A stretch of 64,000 nt of DNA, taken from the NCBI RefSeq assembly GCF_900537075.1, contig NZ_UNRA01000002.1, forward strand, positions 545,249 through 609,248. Direction: 5' to 3'. The position numbers and the translations under genes were made by a program. Origin of the DNA: Tropicibacter sp. Alg240-R139. GTDB taxonomy: Bacteria; Pseudomonadota; Alphaproteobacteria; Rhodobacterales; Rhodobacteraceae. Within the stretch, counting starts at the first letter, position 1; each line of letters begins with the position of its first letter. The notes beneath the pieces are model-generated. The model saw only the letters and a list, made by a program, of their open reading frames with translations, was not told the origin of the DNA and ran no database searches. This document shows, one piece after another, positions 36,198 through 44,966 of this stretch.

Positions 36198-36686
36198 GTG
36201 ATCGAGGTTAAACCGGAAACAACCGGCGATTGGTGGGAGGTCGAGGCCCTCTTTGACCTCTGCTTTGCTCCCGGACGCGAGGCTTTGTCGTCGTATCGCT
36301 TGCGTGACGGTGTAGACCCGGCGCAAGAGTTTTCGCTGGCGGCGCGTGATGAGCTGGGGATTCTAGCCGGCGCCATCCGGTTTTGGCCGATCCATGTGGG
36401 TGATCATGACAGCCTTCTCCTTGGTCCCGTTGCCGTACACCCGACCCATCAGGGCGAAGGACTGGGTGGCTTTCTGATCCAAGAGGGGCTGGAGGCTGCG
36501 GCCAAACACGGCTGGACACGCGTGATGCTGGTGGGCGATGCGCCCTATTACAACCGGTATGGGTTCGAACGCCTGGCCGACGTTGAAATGCCACCGCCGA
36601 CAAACCCTGAGCGGGTTTTGGGCTATGCCTTGCAAAAGGGTGCCTGGGACGGCGTTACCGGTGTTGTCACCCGCTGGACTGCTTGA
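36198..36686 (+). CDS. GNAT N-acetyltransferase (YhbS type)
   Basis: 162 residues from GTG 36198 (AGAGG upstream). Motif A is visible in LLLGPVAVHPTHQGEGLGGFLIQEGLEAAAKHGWTRVMLVGDAPYYNRYGFERL, typical of YhbS-like GNAT enzymes. Acceptor unknown. It is divergent from the flavin reductase gene and 46 bp upstream of ecsC. Confidence 0.88.
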   Translation: MIEVKPETTGDWWEVEALFDLCFAPGREALSSYRLRDGVDPAQEFSLAARDELGILAGAIRFWPIHVGDHDSLLLGPVAVHPTHQGEGLGGFLIQEGLEAAAKHGWTRVMLVGDAPYYNRYGFERLADVEMPPPTNPERVLGYALQKGAWDGVTGVVTRWTA

Positions 36687-36732
36687 AATCTCAACCTCCG
36701 CTCCCAATGTTTAAGGTCAAGCAGGGAGCATC

Positions 36733-37491
36733 ATGCACGACATCATTACCCGCCCGCCGTTAGACGCAGATACGGAACTGGACCGGATCGCCAAACATTA
36801 CCGCTCGGCCGGGGGAACGGGCGTGCGGATGCTCAACGCCTTGGGTGGCAAAGCCGAAGGTTTGCTAGACCACTTGCCCGTCAATGTCCGCGATGGTTTG
36901 ACCGGTGCAACAGAGCGTGCGCTGCACCTGTCCGTGAAAGCTGCACAAGGTTCGCGCCGCGCTGTTCCTGATCAGAACGAGTGGGTCAACACAGCCGTTA
37001 CCACAGCCCTTGGGGCAGCGGGTGGATTTGGTGGTCTGCCCGGCGCTTTGGTTGAATTGCCTGCCACGACAACAATGCTTTTGCGCGCCATTCAAGGGGT
37101 CGCTGCAGAAACCGGGTTCGATCCGGCCACCGAAAGTGTTCAATTCGACTGTGTTCGAGTGTTTTCAGCCGCCGGTCCACTGGATTTCGACGACGGGGCT
37201 GATCTTGGCTTTGTATCCGCGCGCATGACGCTGACTGGCGGAGCGATGCAAAAGCTGATTGCGACCGTCGCGCCTAAACTCGCCACGGCTTTGGGGCAGA
37301 AACTTGCAGCTAAAACCGTGCCTGTTTTGGGGGCGGTTGCCGGGGCGGGAACGAATTTTGCCTACACGCGCTATTACCAGCAGATTGCCCATGTTCAATT
37401 TGGCCTGCGCCGCTTGGCGGTTGATGCAGACCTGCCGCAGGATGACTTGGTGTTGCGTTTACGCTCTAGATTGTCGGATCAAATAAGGTAA
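36733..37491 (+). CDS. EcsC-family protein
   Basis: 252 residues starting MHDIITRPPLDADTELDRIAKHYRSAGG. The EcsC core is visible as TTALGAAGGFGGLPGALVELPATTTMLLRAIQGVAAETGFDP and the late alpha-helical region VPVLGAVAGAGTNFAYTRYYQQIAHVQFGLRRLA. The family is linked to ABC-transporter regulation in Bacillus, but its role in proteobacteria is not known. About 110 bp follow before the DUF1178 gene. Confidence 0.85.
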   Translation: MHDIITRPPLDADTELDRIAKHYRSAGGTGVRMLNALGGKAEGLLDHLPVNVRDGLTGATERALHLSVKAAQGSRRAVPDQNEWVNTAVTTALGAAGGFGGLPGALVELPATTTMLLRAIQGVAAETGFDPATESVQFDCVRVFSAAGPLDFDDGADLGFVSARMTLTGGAMQKLIATVAPKLATALGQKLAAKTVPVLGAVAGAGTNFAYTRYYQQIAHVQFGLRRLAVDADLPQDDLVLRLRSRLSDQIR

Positions 37492-37604
37492 GGTGAATGT
37501 GATGATTTTCCGGCTTTCCGGCTGTGATCTTCGGGCTCTTAATCCGGGCTTGATCTTGGGGCCGGTGTGGATATCTATTCGCGAACCTAAATGACGAGTC
37601 GACG

Positions 37605-38057
37605 ATGATTCAGTACGCGCTGAAATGCAATGATGGTCACAGTTTTGATAGCTGGTTCCAGTCCGCAGAAGCCTATGAAAAGTTGGCGGTGGCCGGATTG
37701 GTGACCTGCGCGATGTGCGGCAGTACCAAGGTGGAAAAGGCGATCATGACGCCCCGCGTGCGCCCTGCGCGATCTGCTGCCACGGCTCCGCAAACCCCAA
37801 AGACCGAACCGGCACGCACGCTGAGCGAACCGGCGACCGATGTTGAAAAGGCTGTGGCCAAAGCGCGCAAACGGATCGAGGAAAACTCGGACTATGTCGG
37901 CAAAGATTTCGCGTCTGAGGCGCGTGCCATGCATGATGGCGATGCACCCGAACGCTCGATCTATGGCGAAGCCAATCTTGAAGACGCGAAATCCCTGATC
38001 GAAGACGGGGTGCCGGTCACGCCGCTCCCTTTCATGCCAAACAGAAAGACGAACTGA
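37605..38057 (+). CDS. DUF1178 family protein
   Basis: 150 residues starting MIQYALKCNDGHSFDSWFQSAEAYEKLAVAGLVTCAMCGS. The Cys pairs (KC near residue 8; CAMC near 35) suggest a small zinc ribbon. A disordered Ala/Pro-rich middle and a helical C-terminus (NSDYVGKDFASEARAMHDGD) follow, as in the DUF1178 family. No ribosome-binding site stands out. Function unknown. The downstream SDR gene starts 4 bp after the stop. Confidence 0.88.
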   Translation: MIQYALKCNDGHSFDSWFQSAEAYEKLAVAGLVTCAMCGSTKVEKAIMTPRVRPARSAATAPQTPKTEPARTLSEPATDVEKAVAKARKRIEENSDYVGKDFASEARAMHDGDAPERSIYGEANLEDAKSLIEDGVPVTPLPFMPNRKTN

Positions 38058-38061
38058 TCCC

Positions 38062-38703
38062 ATGCACATCCTGATCACGGGCGCCAACCGTGGAATCGGT
38101 TACGAAATTGCGCAACGGTACCGCGCGCAGGGACACACTGTGACCGGAACGGCACGAGATGACTCTGAGGTGGTGACGCTGGATGTCACCGATCCAGAGC
38201 AGCATCAGTCAATGGCCGAGCAGCTAAAGAGCAAGCCCGTGGATCTTTTGATCTGCAACGCCGGTGTCTATCTGGACAAAGGGCAGGGGCCAGACGGCTA
38301 CCCGGCCGAAATGTGGGCGCAAACTTTTGCCGCCAATGTCACCGGAGTGTTCCTGACAGTGCAAGCGCTGATGCCGAACCTGGAACTGGCCGACGGCGCG
38401 CGCATTGCCATCATCTCTTCGCAAATGGCGTCTCATACCCGTGCGCCAGGCGGCAGTTACATCTACCGCGCGTCCAAAGCAGCGGCGCTGAACCTTGGCC
38501 GCAACCTGTCGAGCGACTTGAAACCCAACGGCATCGCTGTAGGCATCTATCACCCGGGCTGGGTCCGCACCGATATGGGCGGGTCTGAAGGCGATATTTC
38601 TGTGGATGAAGCGGCCGATGGTCTGATCGCCCGCTTTGCAGAGCTGGATATTGCTAGCACGGGCTGCTTTCAGACCTGGGACGGCCGAGATCACGCTTAT
38701 TGA
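38062..38703 (+). CDS. Short-chain dehydrogenase/reductase
   Basis: 213 residues of the classical SDR group: NAD(P) motif MHILITGANRGIGYEIAQRY, NAG in LLICNAGVY, catalytic Ser in IISSQMASH and Tyr-Lys in YIYRASKAAALNL. The C-terminal HPGWVRTDMGG is normal. Substrate unknown. It lies four bp after the DUF1178 gene in the same direction and overlaps the next, convergent gene by 7 bp. Confidence 0.92.
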   Translation: MHILITGANRGIGYEIAQRYRAQGHTVTGTARDDSEVVTLDVTDPEQHQSMAEQLKSKPVDLLICNAGVYLDKGQGPDGYPAEMWAQTFAANVTGVFLTVQALMPNLELADGARIAIISSQMASHTRAPGGSYIYRASKAAALNLGRNLSSDLKPNGIAVGIYHPGWVRTDMGGSEGDISVDEAADGLIARFAELDIASTGCFQTWDGRDHAY

Positions 38704-39059
38704 GGCTGCACAGCGTCCGCGGGAACCTCGAAAACTTCTCCGGGCTCGATGAAAATCCGCATAATACCACCTTGCACCTCGTGGCTGATCGGGGTGGGCG
38801 AACTGGATGAAGTGGGTTTGCCATCTTCGAAATAGATGCGCCGCACGTCTCCGCCGGGGATCTGCACTGCCAGCGTCACACCGCCACCCTCTTTGCGGCG
38901 CAGTTCCGCATGGCAGTTTTGCAAGGCTGTACCGGGGGCAGCGCAGGGCACTGTTCCCAGAGCATTGTTGTTCCCATCAGTGCCGGAAACGGTGGCTTGT
39001 TGTGCGAAAGAGGTTGAGGCAAGCAGGGTCAAGGCAAAGGCCGTGGGGAACAAACGCAT
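38697..39059 (-). CDS. Secreted protein of unknown function
   Basis: 120 residues with a signal peptide (MRLFPTAFALTLLASTSFAQ). The mature region has two Cys (VPCAAPGTALQNCHAELRRK) and a beta-rich domain (GGVTLAVQIPGGDVRRIYFEDG). ATG 39059 follows AGGAAA. The frame overlaps the convergent SDR gene by 7 bp. No family recognised. Confidence 0.78.
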   Translation of the reverse strand: MRLFPTAFALTLLASTSFAQQATVSGTDGNNNALGTVPCAAPGTALQNCHAELRRKEGGGVTLAVQIPGGDVRRIYFEDGKPTSSSSPTPISHEVQGGIMRIFIEPGEVFEVPADAVQPQ

Positions 39060-39243
39060 GGAATTTCCTGTGAGATCAGTGATTTTGTTCCAAACTGGCA
39101 TCGGCGACCCGGCCTGTAAAGCGGTTGCGACATAAAAGCGGCGCAGATGACGCTAACATTGGGGCCTCGCCACTTGCGATTGAAGACCCCCTCGCATATG
39201 AGGCGTGGAACCAACAATCAAAGGCGCGGAGACATCTGACCCC

Positions 39244-40482
39244 ATGCCCGTACTCGTGATGAAATTCGGTGGCACATCGGTTGCCAACCTTGATCGTATC
39301 CGCCGTGTGGCCAAGCGTGTCGGTGTCGAAGTGGCCAAAGGCTATGACGTCATTGTCATCGTGTCCGCCATGTCGGGCAAGACCAACGAGATGGTCGGCT
39401 GGGTCAACGAAACCTCTCCTCTTTATGATGCACGCGAATATGACGCCGTCGTGTCCTCGGGCGAGAATGTGACCGCCGGACTAATGGCGTTGACCTTACA
39501 GGAAATGGACGTCCCGGCGCGCAGTTGGCAGGGCTGGCAAGTGCCGCTGATGACCACATCAGCACACAGTCAGGCCCGGATCGAAGAGATCCCGACCACC
39601 AACATCAACGAAAAGTTCGGCGAAGGCATGCGCGTGGCCGTTGTGGCCGGCTTCCAGGGCATCAGCCCCGAGGGACGCATCACTACACTGGGCCGGGGCG
39701 GCTCGGACACCACCGCCGTAGCTTTTGCCGCTGCCTTTGATGCGGAACGTTGCGACATCTACACTGATGTCGATGGCGTCTACACCACCGACCCGCGCAT
39801 CTGTGAAAAGGCGCGCAAACTGGACAAGATCTCGTTCGAGGAGATGCTCGAACTGGCCTCGCTAGGGGCCAAGGTGCTGCAGACGCGCTCGGTCGAATTG
39901 GCGATGCGCTACAAGGTAAAACTGCGCGTTCTCAGCAGCTTTGAAGAACAATCCGACGAGGCCGGTACCCTGGTCTGCGATGAGGAGGATATCATGGAAT
40001 CCAATGTAGTTTCGGGCGTTGCCTATTCGCGGGACGAGGCCAAGATGACCTTGCAATCGGTCGCCGACCGTCCAGGCATCGCAGCCACTATTTTTACCGC
40101 GCTCAGCGACGGCGGTGTCAACGTCGACATGATCGTGCAGAACATCTCGGACGAGGGTCGCACCGATATGACCTTTAGCTGCCCGACCGATCAAGTCGCG
40201 CGCGCCGATCAGGCGCTGCAAGCGATAAAAGAGCAGGGCGAGCTGAACTACGCCGAGCTGATCGCGGACACGGATGTGGCCAAGGTGTCGGTTGTTGGCA
40301 TCGGCATGCGGTCGCAATCGGGCGTCGCGGCCAAGATGTTCAAGGTGCTCTCGGATGAGGGGATCAACATTAAGGTCATTACAACCTCTGAGATAAAAAT
40401 TTCCGTTCTGATTGATCGGAAATACATGGAACTTGCGGTTCAGGCACTGCATGATGCCTTTGAACTGGATCAGGCGGCCTGA
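39244..40482 (+). CDS. lysC: Aspartate kinase
   Basis: First enzyme of the aspartate family pathway, giving aspartyl phosphate for lysine, threonine and methionine. 412 residues start MPVLVMKFGGTSVANLDRIRRV, with GRGGSDTTAVAFAAAFDAERCDIYTDVDGVYTTDPRI. Two C-terminal ACT domains (MTLQSVADRPGIAATIF and VSVVGIGMRSQSGVAAKMF) imply feedback inhibition, likely by lysine/threonine. Length is typical. A good ribosome site is not seen (GGAG lies 14 bases upstream). Alternatives are the GTG at 39205. Confidence 0.95.
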   Translation: MPVLVMKFGGTSVANLDRIRRVAKRVGVEVAKGYDVIVIVSAMSGKTNEMVGWVNETSPLYDAREYDAVVSSGENVTAGLMALTLQEMDVPARSWQGWQVPLMTTSAHSQARIEEIPTTNINEKFGEGMRVAVVAGFQGISPEGRITTLGRGGSDTTAVAFAAAFDAERCDIYTDVDGVYTTDPRICEKARKLDKISFEEMLELASLGAKVLQTRSVELAMRYKVKLRVLSSFEEQSDEAGTLVCDEEDIMESNVVSGVAYSRDEAKMTLQSVADRPGIAATIFTALSDGGVNVDMIVQNISDEGRTDMTFSCPTDQVARADQALQAIKEQGELNYAELIADTDVAKVSVVGIGMRSQSGVAAKMFKVLSDEGINIKVITTSEIKISVLIDRKYMELAVQALHDAFELDQAA

Positions 40483-40529
40483 GCAAAACGCTTTGGGGTC
40501 AGTCTGAGAAAAACAAGGTGACAGGCCCG

Positions 40530-42773
40530 ATGGCGGACGGCACAGAAAGTGAATCCCGCAAGCTGCTTGGACGGCTGCGCGAGGCGATGGCCAGCGACGA
40601 CGCTGGCCAGGCGCGTTTGGACAAGATCACCCATCTGATCGCGGACAGCATGCAGAGCGAGGTCTGTTCGATCTACCTGTTCCGCGATTCCGAGACGCTG
40701 GAACTGTGTGCGACCGAAGGGTTGCAGCCCGAATCTGTCCACCAAACCCGCCTGCGCATGGGCGAGGGGCTGGTGGGCCGCGTTGCCAAATACAACAAGG
40801 TGATCAACACGCCTGACGCGCCGTCGGCCAAGGGCTTCCGTTACATGCCAGAAACGGGCGAAGAACGGTTTTCGTCCTTCCTGGGCATTCCGGTGCAACG
40901 TTTGGGCGAGAAGCTGGGTGTATTGGTCGTTCAATCCCGCGACGCGCGTGAGTTTTCGGCTGACGAGGTTTATGCCCTCGAAGTGGTTGCGATGGTCGTG
41001 GCCGAGATGACCGAACTAGGTGCATTTGTTGGTGAAGGCGCAGCCCTGTCGCCCTTGCACCAGCAATCAGTCTTATTGCGCGGCGGCACCGGCCAAGAGG
41101 GCGCTGCCGAAGGCCATGTTTGGCTGCATGAGCCGCGCGTCGTGGTCACAAACCCCATCGCAGACGATCCACACCGCGAGTTGGAACGTTTGAACGAATC
41201 CGTCGAAGAGCTGCGCGTGGGCGTCGACAAGATGCTCGAGATGTCCCAGAACGGGGATAAGGAACAGCTGCAAGTCCTTGAAGCGTATCGTATGTTTGCC
41301 AATTCCAAAGGCTGGATGCGACGCATGGAAGAGGACATCGCCCGCGGCCTGAGCGCCGAGGCGGCGGTTGAAAAAGAGCAATCGCAGGCGCGCGCGCGCA
41401 TGGAGCAGGTCACTGACGCCTACCTCCGCGAACGCCTTGCGGACTTGGATGACCTCAGCAACCGGCTGTTGCGTATTCTCACCGGGCAAGGGCGCGATTC
41501 TGGGGCCGAATTACCTGCCGACCCGATCCTTGTTGCACGCAACATCGGACCTGCAGAGCTGCTGGAGTATGGGCGTTCGCTTAAAGGGATCGTCCTTGAA
41601 GAGGGCTCGGTCGGCAGCCACGCTGCCATTGTGGCCCGGGCGCTGGCGATTCCACTGGTGGTACATACCTCCCGGATTACGACCGAGGCACTGAACGGCG
41701 ACCACATCATGGTTGATGGCGATCAAGGGGTCGTTCATCTGCGCCCAGATGACACGGTTGTTGCCGCCTTTCGTGATAAGATCGCGATGCAAGCGGACGC
41801 GCAAGAACGCTATGCCTCGATCCGTGATCGTAAAACGATCACCCGTGACGGCAAAGACTTGTCGTTGGTAATGAATGCGGGCTTGATGGCAGATTTGCCG
41901 TCGCTTGACAGTTCCGGCGCCGAGGGGGTCGGGCTGTTTCGCACCGAACTGCAGTTCCTGGTGCGCAACCAGATGCCGAAACGCTCGGAACTTGTGTCGC
42001 TCTATGGTCGGGTTCTTGACGCGGCCCACGGCAAGCGCGTTGTATTCCGCACGCTTGATATCGGGTCGGACAAGGTGCTGCCGTATATGAAACCCACGGA
42101 CGAGCCGAACCCTGCACTCGGGTGGCGCGCGATCCGCGTTGGTCTGGACAAGCCCGGCATCATGCGGATGCAGCTGCAAGCGTTGATCAGGGCCGCCAAT
42201 GGTCGACCGCTGACGATCATGTTCCCCTTCGTGGCTCAGGCCGAAGAGTTTCACCAGGCCCGCGCCGAAGTCGACAAGACCATCGCGCGCGAAAAGAAAC
42301 TGGGACATGTGTTGCCAGAGACCCTCGAAGTGGGGGCCATGCTCGAGACGCCATCGCTGACCTTTGCGCCGCAAAAATTCTTTGACGATGTTGCGTTCTT
42401 GTCCATTGGCGGGAATGATCTGAAGCAATTCTTTTTTGCCGCGGACCGTGAAAACGAGCGGGTTCGCCGACGTTATGATACGCTCAACGTCAGTTTCTTA
42501 AGCCTGATCGAGCGGATCGTGGAGCGATGCGCCATTTCGGGCACACCGCTCAGCTTCTGCGGCGAGGATGCGGGTCGCCCGATCGAAGCTTTATGTCTAG
42601 CGGCCATGGGCATTCGGACTTTGTCCATGCGTCCAGCTTCAATTGGCCCGGTCAAGAGCTTGCTATTGCGTTCAAATTTGGATGAATTGCGTAAGATTAT
42701 TTCGGACGCGCGACACAGGGGTGAGCAAAGTGTTCGACCTGCTGTGATGGACTGGTTACAGCAGCAAAATTGA
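40530..42773 (+). CDS. ptsP: PtsP, enzyme I of the nitrogen phosphotransferase system
   Basis: 747 residues. The N-terminal GAF domain (EVCSIYLFRDSETLELCATEG, then MGEGLVGRVAKY) is followed by the PEP-utilising domains. The phospho-His site is in EEGSVGSHAAIVARALAIPLVV; the PEP-binding site in GAEGVGLFRTELQF and the C-terminal MLETPSLTFAPQ and FLSIGGNDLKQFFFA. It phosphorylates NPr, relaying to EIIA-Ntr. ATG 40530 follows AAGGTGAC; a GTG 12 bases upstream is possible. It lies 47 bp after lysC. Confidence 0.96.
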   Translation: MADGTESESRKLLGRLREAMASDDAGQARLDKITHLIADSMQSEVCSIYLFRDSETLELCATEGLQPESVHQTRLRMGEGLVGRVAKYNKVINTPDAPSAKGFRYMPETGEERFSSFLGIPVQRLGEKLGVLVVQSRDAREFSADEVYALEVVAMVVAEMTELGAFVGEGAALSPLHQQSVLLRGGTGQEGAAEGHVWLHEPRVVVTNPIADDPHRELERLNESVEELRVGVDKMLEMSQNGDKEQLQVLEAYRMFANSKGWMRRMEEDIARGLSAEAAVEKEQSQARARMEQVTDAYLRERLADLDDLSNRLLRILTGQGRDSGAELPADPILVARNIGPAELLEYGRSLKGIVLEEGSVGSHAAIVARALAIPLVVHTSRITTEALNGDHIMVDGDQGVVHLRPDDTVVAAFRDKIAMQADAQERYASIRDRKTITRDGKDLSLVMNAGLMADLPSLDSSGAEGVGLFRTELQFLVRNQMPKRSELVSLYGRVLDAAHGKRVVFRTLDIGSDKVLPYMKPTDEPNPALGWRAIRVGLDKPGIMRMQLQALIRAANGRPLTIMFPFVAQAEEFHQARAEVDKTIAREKKLGHVLPETLEVGAMLETPSLTFAPQKFFDDVAFLSIGGNDLKQFFFAADRENERVRRRYDTLNVSFLSLIERIVERCAISGTPLSFCGEDAGRPIEALCLAAMGIRTLSMRPASIGPVKSLLLRSNLDELRKIISDARHRGEQSVRPAVMDWLQQQN

Positions 42774-42776
42774 CCT

Positions 42777-42800
42777 GAGCCCATGTGTTGTGGCTCTTTT
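42777..42800 (+). terminator. Probable intrinsic terminator after ptsP
   Basis: GAGCC (42777-42781) pairs with GGCTC (42792-42796), followed by TTTT. The loop is ten bases, partly paired. It starts 3 bases after the ptsP stop. Confidence 0.55.
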
Positions 42801-43456
42801 GGTGATTTCCAATACATTCCAGGATGTTGATCAGGCTTCTTACCGGTGTTGCCTGTAGTTTCCCATGTCTTCCAAAGATTAAGGTGAGTTGGCGCCGACA
42901 GCAGTTGTCCTCAGGCTTATCCACAAGAATCCAGATGCACTGTGGATGAAAATCAAGAAGCTACCTATCAATATTGGAACAATATTCGTCAAAACATATC
43001 ATATTGTTTGAGAAAAATTATCTTATTCTAACAAACAACAAATTTCTACAGAATTTCGTCCTTAAGCATATTCACATGCGTACTTAGAAAAATGACCTTT
43101 GGCTGAAGCGGGCGTATTTTGAACCTTGAATGATGTTCAGGCGACGCTTCGCTTTTCCTTCACTGATACAATATGCCGGGTAATTTCAATAGGTTGTTTC
43201 AAAAGGGTGATGCTCTGAGGTTAACCATGTATCCCATTGAAATCAAACAATTGTGGATAACTTCTGGATCAGAAGTGTCAACCATTGAGCTGATACTAAA
43301 GAGATCTGTGCAAGCCCGTTGTTTGCGCCGGACGCCGGGTTTCATGGGCAGCTGATTTGAGGAATACCCACGGAACTGCCTTAGACCGTATGTCAGTGCT
43401 AAGATCAGTGTGTGGGTTGCTTTTTACCTAGCGACAAGGCAAAAGCGTCTTCAAGC
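42801..43456. other. AT-rich intergenic region with DnaA boxes
   Basis: About 650 bp without a supported gene. It holds perfect DnaA boxes at 42917-42925 (TTATCCACA) and 43252-43260 (TGTGGATAA, opposite strand) and a one-mismatch box at 42941-42949 (TGTGGATGA). A strongly AT-rich stretch lies at 42965-43060 with several TATT/ATAT runs, as in a DNA unwinding element. Whether it is oriC, a DnaA-titrating locus or only a promoter region is unsettled. Confidence 0.5.
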
Positions 43457-43474
43457 AATGTTAACGCTAACATT
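43457..43474 (+). promoter_or_regulatory. LacI-family-type operator upstream of zwf
   Basis: AATGTTA-ACGC-TAACATT has perfect 7-bp arms around a 4-base centre, the pattern of LacI-family sugar regulators. It ends 36 bp before the zwf ATG, so binding would block transcription. The regulator is not in the window. Confidence 0.7.
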
Positions 43475-43510
43475 TCAACGCCGATAGCAGTTGAAAAAAG
43501 GAGCAAATCA

Positions 43511-44962
43511 ATGGTTTCGCGTGTGATCCCGGTTGATCCGTTCGACCTTGTGCTGTTTGGCGCCACCGGGGATCTGGCGCATCGAAAGATTCTACCGGGT
43601 CTGTTTCACCGCTTTGTCGTGGGGCAGATGCCAGAAACCGCGCGCATCATAGGTTCGGCTCGTTCGGCCATCAGCCCGGAGGAGTTTCGCGCTACGGTGC
43701 GCGCAGCCATTGTTGAACAAACAGGCCAAGATTCAGGTCAGGACGAAATGCTGGCGGCCTTTCTGTCTCGAATCGATTACGTCAAGGTTAACGCAACTGG
43801 ACCCGAGGGATGGGACGCGCTGGCAGGCAAGCTGCGCCCGGACACCGTGAGGGCCTTCTACCTGTCCGTAGCACCATCCCTGTTCTCTGAGATTGCTGCA
43901 CGCCTTCATGCGGGCGGCCTGGCTACGGCGGACAGTCGTATCGTGGTCGAAAAGCCGTTTGGTCGTGATCTGCAATCGGCGAAAGAGTTGAACGCAGGGC
44001 TGCGCGCCTGTTTTGACGAACATCAGATTTATCGCATCGACCATTATCTGGGCAAGGAAACCGTGCAGAATCTGATGGCCCTGCGATTTGCGAATTCACT
44101 GTTTGAGCCCCTGTGGAACTCTACCCACATTGATCACGTGCAGATCACCGTTTCCGAGAGCCTCGGCATCGAAGGGCGCGAGGCATACTATGACAAGTCC
44201 GGTGCCATGCGGGATATGGTGCAAAACCATCTGGTGCAGCTGTTGTGCCTGACCGCGATGGAGCCACCATCCAAGTTCACACCCAATGCAGTGCGGGACG
44301 AAAAGGTCAAGGTGATCGAGGCGCTCGATCCGGTCCCTGACGGGGACATTGCGCGCGGGCAGTACAGCGCTGACAAGGACGAGGGCAGTTATCTGGATCA
44401 TGTCGGCGATCCCGGCAGCCGGACCGAAAGTTTCGTAGCCATGAAAGTGCGCGTCGCCAATTGGCGGTGGTCAGGCACACCGTTCTATCTGCGCACGGGC
44501 AAACGGCTCAGGGCGCGGGAATCCGAGATTGCGGTTGTGTTTCGCGACCCGCCGCACACGATCTTTCCCAACGTCGGTCACTTGCGCGGCAATGTTCTGG
44601 TGATCCGGTTACAACCGGACGAGGGGATCACCCTGCGCACCACGATCAAGGACCCAGGCCCCGGTGGTCTGCGCTTGAAAGAGGTCTCGCTGGACATGTC
44701 CTTTGCCGAAGCGCTCGGTGCCGATAACCGCCCACAGGATGCCTATGAGCGTCTGGTGATGGATGTGATCCGAGGCGACCAAACCCTGTTCATGCGCGGG
44801 GACGAGGTCGAGGCTGCCTGGGCTTGGGCTGATCCGATCATTCGCGCGTGGGAAGAGCGGTCCGATCAGCCGACGCCATATGACACCGGAAGCTCGGGCC
44901 CGGAAGATGCCTTGATGCTGATGCACCGCGATGGGCGCCGCTGGCGTCAGATTGGAGGGTAA
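43511..44962 (+). CDS. zwf: Glucose-6-phosphate 1-dehydrogenase
   Basis: Oxidises glucose-6-phosphate to 6-phosphogluconolactone, feeding the Entner-Doudoroff route. 483 residues: Rossmann motif VLFGATGDLAHRKILPGLFHRF, active-site RIDHYLGKETVQNLMALRFAN and C-terminal FRDPPHTIF. ATG 43511 follows AAAGGAG. It heads a tight operon: 4 bp to edd, 3 bp to eda. No gene for 6-phosphogluconolactonase (pgl) is in the operon. Confidence 0.97.
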   Translation: MVSRVIPVDPFDLVLFGATGDLAHRKILPGLFHRFVVGQMPETARIIGSARSAISPEEFRATVRAAIVEQTGQDSGQDEMLAAFLSRIDYVKVNATGPEGWDALAGKLRPDTVRAFYLSVAPSLFSEIAARLHAGGLATADSRIVVEKPFGRDLQSAKELNAGLRACFDEHQIYRIDHYLGKETVQNLMALRFANSLFEPLWNSTHIDHVQITVSESLGIEGREAYYDKSGAMRDMVQNHLVQLLCLTAMEPPSKFTPNAVRDEKVKVIEALDPVPDGDIARGQYSADKDEGSYLDHVGDPGSRTESFVAMKVRVANWRWSGTPFYLRTGKRLRARESEIAVVFRDPPHTIFPNVGHLRGNVLVIRLQPDEGITLRTTIKDPGPGGLRLKEVSLDMSFAEALGADNRPQDAYERLVMDVIRGDQTLFMRGDEVEAAWAWADPIIRAWEERSDQPTPYDTGSSGPEDALMLMHRDGRRWRQIGG

Positions 44963-44966
44963 CGAA

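Noticed and set aside
43173-43355. 60-codon frame in the AT-rich gap upstream of zwf
   Set aside because: No ribosome site and no protein-like pattern; it overlaps a DnaA box.
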